Part shown: one piece after another, positions 42,578 through 49,736 of the stretch | How the letters are laid out: the number at the start of each line of letters is the position of its first letter | How positions within the stretch are numbered: position 1 is the stretch's first letter | Assembly (NCBI GenBank): GCA_052144935.1 | Contig: JBKQPR010000268.1 | Span: 1-64,000 of the forward strand | DNA: 64,000 nt | Direction of reading: 5' to 3' | Origin: JOPF133 sp052144935 | GTDB taxonomy: Bacteria; Acidobacteriota; Terriglobia; Bryobacterales; Bryobacteraceae | Translations under genes and position numbers: made by a program | Notes under the pieces: model-generated | Seen by the model: the letters and a program-made list of their open reading frames with translations, nothing else | Told to the model about the DNA's origin: nothing | The model's database searches: none

Positions 42578-44662
42578 TCACGAAATATTCCCCAGCGACT
42601 GAACCCGCAAGCCGGGAGGCACTTCGTTATGCGCCAGGAAGAACAGGTTGGGCAGCGCCGATTCGGCCATTTGCCGCAGAAAGTAACGAGCTCCCGACGA
42701 GGTGATGGCCACCACCGGAGTCTCCGGCGAGGAGACCCGGTTCTGCAGGCGGTTCAGAATATCGCGGATGGCCTGGGGCGCGAGCGTCAGATGACTGGTC
42801 TGCTCGCCGTGCTCCACGGCGCTCTCCACGGTGCGCTCGATCGCGGGATCGAGAAACCAGGCCGGCAGGTCTCCCGCGCGGTTCAGGTACGGCTTGGCCA
42901 CCGCCCGGCGAATCGACTGGCGCACGTATTCGGTCAACAGGACCGGATTTCGCGTGGCTGCGGCGGCTTCTCCCAAGGCCTCCAGGATGGATAACGCGTC
43001 GCGTATGGAAACGCGCTCGCGCAGCAGGTTTTGCAGAACCCTTTGCAGGGTAGCCAGCGGCAGCAGTTTGGGGATCAGGTCCTCGACCACCTTGGGATGC
43101 TCCACCCCCACGCGGTCCAGGAGGCGTTTGGCGTCCTGCCGGGTGAACAGCTCGTGGGCGTAGCGGCGGATCAACTCCGCCAGGTGCGTCCCCAGCACGC
43201 TGACGCCGTCCACCACGGTGTAGCCCGAGTTGCGGGCCCGCTCGGCGCGCGCGGCGGGAATCCACAGGGCGCTCATGCCGAAGGCCGGCTCGCGGGTGGC
43301 CTGTCCCTCCACGGCCGGCCCGCCGGGGCCGGTGGGGATGGCCAACTCGCATCCCTGAGGCAACTCGTAGCGCGCCACCTCCACGCTTTTGAGCGAGATC
43401 ACGTATTCGCGGCTGCGCAACGAGAGATTGTCGGTGACCCGCACGGGCGGCAGCAGGTATCCGAGGTCTCCCGCCAACTGCCGGCGGATCGAAGAAATGC
43501 GGCGCAGCAACGGCGAATCCTGCGCGCCTTCGACCAGGCCCACCAGTCCCAGACCGACCTCGATCGCCAGCGGCTCGACGCGCAGCAGGGATTCCACGTT
43601 CTCCTTGGCGGCGGCCGGTTTGCTGTCCGCCGTCGCGGCGGTTTCCCGCGCGGCCTCCCCGCGGCGCATCTTCCATCCCCCCATTCCGGCCGCTCCGCCG
43701 AGCAACAGGAAGGGCAGCTTGGGCATACCGGGGAGCGCTGCCATCGCGACCAGCACACCCCCCGCCAGGAGGAGCGGTTGCGAGTTGCCGAGGATCTGCC
43801 GTCCGAACTCGGCCCCCAGCCGGGCCTCGGAGCTGGCGCGCGTCACGATCAGGCCGCCTGAAATCGAGATCATCAGCGCCGGAATCACCGTCACCAGACC
43901 GTCTCCGATGGTCAGTACGGTGTAGGTCTCGAGCGCCTTGCCCAGGTCCATCCCGTGCTGCAAAACGCCGATCAGAAACCCGGCCACGATGTTGATGCCG
44001 GTAATCAGGATGCTGGCCACCGCGTCGCGCTGGGTAAACCGCGAAGCGCCGTCCATGGCCCCGTAGAACTCCGCCTCGGTGGCCAGTTGCTTGCGCCGCC
44101 GTTTGGCCTCCTTTTCGTCGATCAGGCCGGCGTTGAGGTCCGAATCGATGGACATCTGCTTGCCGGGCAGAGCGTCCAGGGTAAATCGCGCCGTGACTTC
44201 GGAGATGCGCACCGCGCCATGGTTGATGACCACGTATTGAATGGCGATCAGCACCAGAAAGATCACCGCGCCGATGATGTAGTTTCCTCCCACCACAAAG
44301 CTGCCGAAGGCCCCGATGACTTCTCCCGCCGCCGTCGTGCCGGTGTTGCCGTTCAGCAGAATCAGGCGCGACGACGAGATGTTGAGGGCCAGGCGGAACA
44401 GCGTCAGCAGCAGCAGAGTGGTAGGAAAGGCGGTGAATTCGACCGGCCGGACCAGATACAGCGAGACCATCAGCACCGTGACGGACATCAGGATATCGGT
44501 GACGATCAGCAGATCCAGCAGGAAGCCGGGCAGGGGCGTGATCAGCGCCATCACGATCCCCAGTACCGCCACCGGGACGGCCATCTCGCGGAGCAGGCCC
44601 AGCGGCAGGCTGGCGGTCCATCCGGATTTTGCGGGAGCGGGAAGGGCTCGGGCGGGCGTCAT
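42578..44662 (-). CDS. flhA: Flagellar export gate protein FlhA
   Basis: This 694-residue protein has about eight N-terminal membrane segments (MAVPVAVLGIVMALITPLPG, LILLNGNTGTTAAGEVIGAF) with the conserved FHIPEP-region equivalents DALPGKQMSIDSDLNAGLID. The cytoplasmic part of about 340 residues begins near ESLLRVEPLAIEVGLGLVGL and holds GVRV-like segments for chaperone-substrate docking. It forms the nonameric export gate and uses the proton motive force. The stop is 89 bases upstream of flhF. Confidence 0.96.
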   Translation of the reverse strand: MTPARALPAPAKSGWTASLPLGLLREMAVPVAVLGIVMALITPLPGFLLDLLIVTDILMSVTVLMVSLYLVRPVEFTAFPTTLLLLTLFRLALNISSSRLILLNGNTGTTAAGEVIGAFGSFVVGGNYIIGAVIFLVLIAIQYVVINHGAVRISEVTARFTLDALPGKQMSIDSDLNAGLIDEKEAKRRRKQLATEAEFYGAMDGASRFTQRDAVASILITGINIVAGFLIGVLQHGMDLGKALETYTVLTIGDGLVTVIPALMISISGGLIVTRASSEARLGAEFGRQILGNSQPLLLAGGVLVAMAALPGMPKLPFLLLGGAAGMGGWKMRRGEAARETAATADSKPAAAKENVESLLRVEPLAIEVGLGLVGLVEGAQDSPLLRRISSIRRQLAGDLGYLLPPVRVTDNLSLRSREYVISLKSVEVARYELPQGCELAIPTGPGGPAVEGQATREPAFGMSALWIPAARAERARNSGYTVVDGVSVLGTHLAELIRRYAHELFTRQDAKRLLDRVGVEHPKVVEDLIPKLLPLATLQRVLQNLLRERVSIRDALSILEALGEAAAATRNPVLLTEYVRQSIRRAVAKPYLNRAGDLPAWFLDPAIERTVESAVEHGEQTSHLTLAPQAIRDILNRLQNRVSSPETPVVAITSSGARYFLRQMAESALPNLFFLAHNEVPPGLRVQSLGNIS

Positions 44663-44666
44663 AGAG

Positions 44667-45731
44667 CTAACCGGGCAACCTCCCGTTCATCAGCTTGAAG
44701 ATGTAGGCCAGAATTTCGGCCACCGCGCGATAGAGGTGCGGGGGGATCTCCTGGCCCACCTCCACCGAGTGGTACAGAGCCTGCGCCAGAGGCGGGTTCT
44801 CGATGATGGGCACCTGGTGTTCGCGGGCCTTCTCGCGGATGCGCAACGCCAGGTAGTTCTTGCCCTTGGCCACCACCAGGGGAGCCACCATGCCGTCCAA
44901 CTGGTAGCGGAGGGCCACCGCGTAGTGCGTGGGATTCACCACCACGGCGGTGGCCTTGGGGACCTCCTTCATCATCTGGCGGCGGGCCCGGTCGCGCTGG
45001 ATGCGGCGGATCCGCGCTTTCATCTGCGGATTGCCCTCCATCTCCTTCATCTCGTCCTTGATTTCCTGCTTGCTCATGCGCAGGTCCCGCCTGTGCCTCT
45101 GCAACTGGCGGTAAAGATCCACCACGCCGAACACCAGGAACACGCCCGCCGCCTTCCAGAACAGCGTCATCAGCGAGCGGGACAGCAGGGCGAAGCCGCT
45201 CTCCACGCTTCCCAGGGGCAGCGCCAGGAATGCCGCCAGGTGGTCGCGCGCCACCACGTACACGGCCCACAGAAACAGCGGCAAAAGCACCATGGCCTGC
45301 AGCAGCGCGGGCAGGTTCTGGCGGGGCAGCTCCCGCAGTTTGGCAGCCGGGTTGAGGCGGCCCAGGTCGGGCGCCAGTTTCTTGAGACTGAAGCCGAAGC
45401 GGGTGGTCGCCAGCCGGAAGGCCAAGGTTGCTATCGCGACTGCCAGACCGGCCATCACCAGCGGCAGAAACAGTTGCCGGACCACGCGCCAGGCAACCTG
45501 CGTCAGATCCTCCGGCCGGAGTTCGCGCGCAAAGGCCAGCGAAAACAGCCCGGCCGCGACCTCCCGGAGTTGCGCGAACCAATCCGCCGCGCCAGCCCCC
45601 AGCAGCCCCAGGAAGACCATGAACTGGAGCGCCGACACAAACTCCCGAGCCGCCGGAAACTGGCCTTCCTCGCGAGCCTTCTGCAGCCGCCGTTGGGTCG
45701 GTTCCTCGGTCTGCCCGGATCGATCGGCCAT
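44667..45731 (-). CDS. flhB: Flagellar export switch protein FlhB
   Basis: This 354-residue protein starts MADRSGQTEEPTQRRLQKAR. It has four membrane segments and a cytoplasmic tail with the autocleavage motif NPTH in VVVNPTHYAVALRYQ. FlhB switches export from hook to filament substrates after cleaving between N and P. It lies between fliR and flhA, 4 bases upstream of flhA, in the standard order. Confidence 0.96.
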   Translation of the reverse strand: MADRSGQTEEPTQRRLQKAREEGQFPAAREFVSALQFMVFLGLLGAGAADWFAQLREVAAGLFSLAFARELRPEDLTQVAWRVVRQLFLPLVMAGLAVAIATLAFRLATTRFGFSLKKLAPDLGRLNPAAKLRELPRQNLPALLQAMVLLPLFLWAVYVVARDHLAAFLALPLGSVESGFALLSRSLMTLFWKAAGVFLVFGVVDLYRQLQRHRRDLRMSKQEIKDEMKEMEGNPQMKARIRRIQRDRARRQMMKEVPKATAVVVNPTHYAVALRYQLDGMVAPLVVAKGKNYLALRIREKAREHQVPIIENPPLAQALYHSVEVGQEIPPHLYRAVAEILAYIFKLMNGRLPG

Positions 45732-45737
45732 GGCGCT

Positions 45738-46508
45738 TCATAACCCCAGAATCCGGCGCGCCGTGGCCCAGGCGAGCGCGGCCGATTGGCCCATCAGGCG
45801 CGGGAACAGCACCGCCACCCAGCTCAGCACCATCAAGCCGGTCAGCATTTTGACCGGAAAGGCCATATGCAAGAGTTGCAGTTGCGAGTTGATCCGGCCG
45901 AGCAGGGCCAGCGCCACATCCACCATCACCAGCAGGGCCACCACCGGCAGCGCCAGCCGCACTCCCACGGAGAACATCGCGCTTCCCAGGCGAATCATGG
46001 ACAGGCCGGCCGCCGGGCCGAACCGGTAGACTCCCGGCGGCGCCTTGACCAGACTTTCCGCAAACAGGCGCAAGACCTCGCGGTCCAGGCCCAGGGCGAA
46101 GAACAGCATCCCTGAGACAAGCTGCGCGAAAACCAGCAGCACGCCGGAATCGGCTTGGGTATTGGGATCGATGGTCGAGGCGTAAGCGTATCCGGCCTGC
46201 AGGCCCAGAACCTGGGCGCCCAGCGTGAAGGCTTCCATGGCGATGGCCACCGCCACTCCGATCGACATCCCCACGGCGGCTTCGGCCAGGGACCAGCCGG
46301 CCAACCGCGCCACTCCGAAGGGCAGCGGCACCGCCGGCCACCGGGGCATCAGCGCCAGCGTGAAACCCAGCGCAAAGGCCGCCCGGGCCGGATCGGCGAT
46401 GTTCTTCATCCCGGGCATCGGCACGAACACCAAGGCCCCGGAAATGCGCGCCAGCACCAGCAGGAAGCCGTAGAGCGTCCCCAGAGAGAGGGTCAGGTCA
46501 GCGGGCAT
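45738..46508 (-). CDS. fliR: Flagellar export protein FliR
   Basis: This 256-residue protein with about six membrane helices starts MPADLTLSLGTLYGFLLVLA with RISGALVFVPMPGMKNIADP, as in FliR. The C-terminal part shows LALPVVALLVMVDVALALLG and PVKMLTGLMVL. FliR forms the core of the export gate with FliP and FliQ. It overlaps fliQ by 11 bases and ends 6 bases before flhB. Confidence 0.95.
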   Translation of the reverse strand: MPADLTLSLGTLYGFLLVLARISGALVFVPMPGMKNIADPARAAFALGFTLALMPRWPAVPLPFGVARLAGWSLAEAAVGMSIGVAVAIAMEAFTLGAQVLGLQAGYAYASTIDPNTQADSGVLLVFAQLVSGMLFFALGLDREVLRLFAESLVKAPPGVYRFGPAAGLSMIRLGSAMFSVGVRLALPVVALLVMVDVALALLGRINSQLQLLHMAFPVKMLTGLMVLSWVAVLFPRLMGQSAALAWATARRILGL

Positions 46509-46767
46509 AGCGGCTCAGATTCCCCAACAGCGCCGTGGTGTAGGACATGGTTCGCGCCAGCATCCAGGGCAACAGCAGCAGAAACCCGGCCAGGAAAGCC
46601 ACCAGGCGCGGCACCGTGCTGAAGGCGTTGTCCTGCATGGAGGTGGCGATCTGCACCAGGCTGACGGCGATGCCCGTAAGAAACCCGATCAGGAGTATGG
46701 GGGCGACCAGCCAGAACGTGGTCAGCAAAGTCTGGCGGATGATTTGGACTACCATGTCGGGCGTCAT
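46498..46767 (-). CDS. fliQ: Flagellar export protein FliQ
   Basis: The product has 89 residues from the ATG at 46767 (MTPDMVVQIIRQTLLTTFWL). Two membrane helices are separated by LVQIATSMQDNAFSTVPRLV, the normal FliQ arrangement. The longer frame to 46809 runs back into fliP and is not the start. Overlaps at both ends, 4 bases with fliP and 11 with fliR, indicate strong translational coupling. Confidence 0.95.
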   Translation of the reverse strand: MTPDMVVQIIRQTLLTTFWLVAPILLIGFLTGIAVSLVQIATSMQDNAFSTVPRLVAFLAGFLLLLPWMLARTMSYTTALLGNLSRYAR

Positions 46768-47498
46768 TGGTAGAAGCTCTTCATCAACGATCCGACCACC
46801 AGATTCCATCCGTCTACCAGCACGAAAAGCAGGATCTTAAATGGCGCGGAAATCATCACCGGAGGGAGTTGCATCATGCCGACGGAAAGCGTGCATGAGG
46901 CCACCACCAGATCGATCACCAGGAAGGGCAGGAAGAGAACCGCGCCGATCTGGAACCCGGTCTTCAACTCCGAAATAATGTAGGCCGGGATCAGCACCTT
47001 CAAATCCAGGTCCGCCGGCGATCGCGGCGCGGGCGCATGGGCCATCTCGACCATCAGCCGGAGGTCCTTTTCGCGCGCGAAGCGCAACAGGAATGCGCGC
47101 AGCGGGCGAGAACCTTGATCCATTGCCTGCGAGAACGTCGCCTGGCCGTTTTCCAGGGGTTCCCAGCCCTGGCGATACATGTCCGCGGCTACCGGTTGCA
47201 TGATCACCACGGTGAGAAACAGGGACAGACCGAGCAGAACCTGGTTGGACGGGATGGTTTGCGTGCCCAATGCCTGCCGCAGAAAATGCAGCACCACCGT
47301 GAGGCGCAGAAACGGAGTGACGCACATCACCGCCGCCGGCAACAGGGTCATCAGCGTGAGCAGCAGAAGAACCTGCATGGGAACGCTCAGGGAGGCCTCT
47401 CCCTTTCCCGCCGAGATGCCCACGAGCGACAGCGGCTGGGCCGGGGCCGCCACCGCGGGAAGCGCCATCAGCAGGGCGTAACCGCAGCGCCCGGTCAT
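46764..47498 (-). CDS. fliP: Flagellar export protein FliP
   Basis: This 244-residue protein has a cleavable signal (MTGRCGYALLMALPAVAAPA) and then the four-helix FliP core. It includes MTLLPAAVMCVTPFLRLTVV, QTIPSNQVLLGLSLFLTVVI, IPAYIISELKTGFQIGAVLF and SVGMMQLPPVMISAPFKILL. FliP is the main pore-forming component with FliR. It overlaps fliO by 4 bases. Confidence 0.96.
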   Translation of the reverse strand: MTGRCGYALLMALPAVAAPAQPLSLVGISAGKGEASLSVPMQVLLLLTLMTLLPAAVMCVTPFLRLTVVLHFLRQALGTQTIPSNQVLLGLSLFLTVVIMQPVAADMYRQGWEPLENGQATFSQAMDQGSRPLRAFLLRFAREKDLRLMVEMAHAPAPRSPADLDLKVLIPAYIISELKTGFQIGAVLFLPFLVIDLVVASCTLSVGMMQLPPVMISAPFKILLFVLVDGWNLVVGSLMKSFYQ

Positions 47499-47773
47499 TG
47501 CCCGCCCCCTTGCGGATCGACGAGATCCCCGGCCGAGAGACGGCCGATCAGCGCGCAGCCCGAAGGGGAGGAGGACACCAGCATCAGCCGGCCGCCCGCC
47601 CGGACCAGGTGAAGGCTATGCTGCGGCCCCAAGGGCAGCCGCTCCAGGCACTCGAGTTTCCTTCTCCGCGCCGGGAGACTTCCGGCCCATCCCCTGCGGC
47701 GCAACCACCAGAGCACCGCCGCGAGCCCGGCGAGCACCCCCGCCACGGCCGCAAATTGTTGAAAATATTCCAT
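47495..47773 (-). CDS. fliO: Flagellar protein FliO
   Basis: The product has 92 residues from the ATG at 47773, which has GGAG about 9 bases before it; a GTG two codons earlier is possible. One membrane helix (VLAGLAAVLWWLRRRGW) is followed by a small beta domain, KLECLERLPLGPQHSLHLVR and LMLVSSSPSGCALIGRL, the FliO signature 'l..leR..lg...sl.lv.vgg...llG'. FliO is a scaffold for FliP assembly. The product is short, as in many bacteria. Confidence 0.85.
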   Translation of the reverse strand: MEYFQQFAAVAGVLAGLAAVLWWLRRRGWAGSLPARRRKLECLERLPLGPQHSLHLVRAGGRLMLVSSSPSGCALIGRLSAGDLVDPQGGGQ

Positions 47774-47785
47774 TTCCACCGCTCC

Positions 47786-48031
47786 TCAATCGTCGCGGAA
47801 GTCGGTGATCCGGACGCCCAGGGCGTTTTCGATCACCACCATCTCGCCGGAAGCGCACAACACGCCGCCAATGTAGATGTCGATGTTCTCGCCGGCCGAC
47901 CGCGAGGTGCGGAGCACCATGCCTTCTTCGAGTTCCAGCACTTCCCGTGTCCGCATAATGCGCCGGTCGAGTTCGACCTCGATCTCGACCGGTATCTCGG
48001 CCAGCGATGCAATCTCTTCCTGAGGAGTCAT
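47786..48031 (-). CDS. fliN: Flagellar motor switch protein FliN (short form)
   Basis: This 81-residue protein is almost only the SpoA/C-ring domain: IPVEIEVELDRRIMRTREVL followed by ELEEGMVLRTSRSAGENIDI and YIGGVLCASGEMVVIENALG, then VRITDF. FliN builds the lower part of the C-ring and binds FliH. A second, longer SpoA protein lies at 39666-40562. Flanked by flgE and fliO. Confidence 0.93.
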   Translation of the reverse strand: MTPQEEIASLAEIPVEIEVELDRRIMRTREVLELEEGMVLRTSRSAGENIDIYIGGVLCASGEMVVIENALGVRITDFRDD

Positions 48032-48038
48032 CGGCAGA

Positions 48039-49301
48039 TTAGTGAATTAAGTTGATAGTGTCCTGGCTTAAAGTGTCGGCCGTGGTCACCACCCGCGAAT
48101 CCGCCTCGTAGGCCCGCTGGTAGACCATCAGGTTGGTGAACTCGGTGGCGATGTCCACCGTGGAGGCCTCCAGGGAACCGCCCGAGATATCGCCGCGGCC
48201 CCCGGTTCCCGGCAGGCCGATGGACGGCGTGGCGGTTTGCGAGCTGAGCTGGAAGTTATTGTTTCCCACGGCAATCAATGAGTCGGGGTTGACGATGGAA
48301 GCCATGGCCACCTGACCCACCGTGACCTGGTTGCCGTCGGAGTATTGCGCCAGAATGGTGCCCCCATTACCCAGACCGACATTCACCAGTTCGGAAGCCG
48401 CCGAGCCGTTCTGCGAACTGGACGACTGCGCCGAAGGCTGGCCAAACTGCGTGAGATTGCCGGACGAGCCGTTGAACAGACTCCATTGGAGCGACATATC
48501 CGAGGCTCCGTCGGCCAGGCCGGAAACCGTTAAGTCCACCGGGCTGGCGTTGGCGGGATCGAGTTGCCCGTCGCTATCGAAGGTCAGGCTGCCGGTGGCC
48601 ACCGACACGGAGGTATCCGTGGACCCCACATCCGCGCCGGGGATGGTCACGTTATAGTTCCAGGTGTTGGAGCCGGTCTTCTGGAAGTCCAGTGTCAGGA
48701 CGTGCGAAGTCCCCAGGCTGTCGTAAACGGTCATCGGTGTGCTGAAATCCGATGAGGTGTCCGTGGCGGAGTACACCGTAGCCGAGGAATTCAGATTCAG
48801 GCCCACCGAAAGCGTGGTGGTGGGCACCGGGGGACTCAACGAACCCACGGGAACCACGATGTTGCTGATCGGACCGTTGGTACTCACCGCCCCGGTGGTG
48901 GGATTGGTGGTGGTCCAGCCCTGGACGTAGTCTCCCGTGTCGGTCATGAGGTTGCCGGACTTGTCTACCTCGAAGTTTCCGGCGCGCGTGTACAAGCTGT
49001 TGCCGGACGAGTCGTTGACCACGAAGAAGCCATCCCCTTGGATGGCCGCGTCCATCGCGCCGCCGCTGGTCTGGACGGCGCCCTGCGTGAACTCCATGGT
49101 GGTGAGCGGTTCGCCGGTGCCGAACCCGACCTGGGTCTCGCCGAGCCCGGCGCCCAGGGACTGAGTGACCAGGGACTGGAATTCCACCTGGCTGGTCTTG
49201 AAGCCGGTGGTGTTCAGATTGGCCAGATTGTTGCCTACCACGTCGATCGCGGTGGAATTGGCATTGAGTCCCGAAAGTGCCGTTGAAAAGGAAGTGAACA
49301 T
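48039..49301 (-). CDS. flgE: Flagellar hook protein FlgE
   Basis: The product has 420 residues from the ATG at 49301 (MFTSFSTALSGLNANSTAID). The conserved rod/hook motif VVGNNLANLNTTGFKTSQVE follows. The body contains GDGFFVVNDSSGNSLYTRAG (FlaE-type domain) and the C-terminal YQRAYEADSRVVTTADTLSQ helix. FlgE polymerises into the hook under the FlgD cap and the FliK ruler. The longer open frame upstream comes from flgD out of frame. Confidence 0.95.
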   Translation of the reverse strand: MFTSFSTALSGLNANSTAIDVVGNNLANLNTTGFKTSQVEFQSLVTQSLGAGLGETQVGFGTGEPLTTMEFTQGAVQTSGGAMDAAIQGDGFFVVNDSSGNSLYTRAGNFEVDKSGNLMTDTGDYVQGWTTTNPTTGAVSTNGPISNIVVPVGSLSPPVPTTTLSVGLNLNSSATVYSATDTSSDFSTPMTVYDSLGTSHVLTLDFQKTGSNTWNYNVTIPGADVGSTDTSVSVATGSLTFDSDGQLDPANASPVDLTVSGLADGASDMSLQWSLFNGSSGNLTQFGQPSAQSSSSQNGSAASELVNVGLGNGGTILAQYSDGNQVTVGQVAMASIVNPDSLIAVGNNNFQLSSQTATPSIGLPGTGGRGDISGGSLEASTVDIATEFTNLMVYQRAYEADSRVVTTADTLSQDTINLIH

Positions 49302-49311
49302 CGATTTCTCC

Positions 49312-49626
49312 TTAGGATTGCGGCGTGGAGCCGCTGTTGGTAGTGCTGGTGGACGAAATGCCCATATAAGTGTTGATGTCCGAAAGGATCGAAGAAATAT
49401 CCTGGCCCGTGTTGATGGATTGTTCGAGTTGCTGGAACTGGGCCAGTTGGGTGACGAACTGCGTGCCGTCGGGCGGATTGAGGGGGTCCTGGTTTTGCAG
49501 TTGGGCAACCAGAAGCTGCAGGAACATGTTCTCGTCCACGGTGCCCGGTTGACTGGTGGTGGAACTGGCGGCCGAAGCCTGGCTGCCGGTCCCGGAAGTG
49601 GAAGTGCTGCTCGAAGTCGGTGACAT
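49312..49626 (-). CDS. flgD: Hook capping protein FlgD, minimal form
   Basis: The product has 104 residues from the ATG at 49626. A Ser/Thr-rich N-terminus precedes DENMFLQLLVAQLQNQDPLN and PPDGTQFVTQLAQFQQLEQS, the defining FlgD core. Usual FlgD is about 220 residues with Tudor/Fn3-like C-terminal domains; these are absent and the protein ends in TSTTNSGSTPQS. FlgD caps the growing hook. The core needed for export and recognition remains, so a reduced but functional cap is possible. Confidence 0.85.
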   Translation of the reverse strand: MSPTSSSTSTSGTGSQASAASSTTSQPGTVDENMFLQLLVAQLQNQDPLNPPDGTQFVTQLAQFQQLEQSINTGQDISSILSDINTYMGISSTSTTNSGSTPQS

Positions 49627-49736
49627 GCGATTCTCCTTATTGCCGGTTGAGAGGTTGGGGTGTCGCGCCGGCGCGCGGCGCTGGCGGCATGTGGTCGCCC
49701 GGAGAGAGCCGCGCCCGGAAGCCAGCCGGGCGTGTT

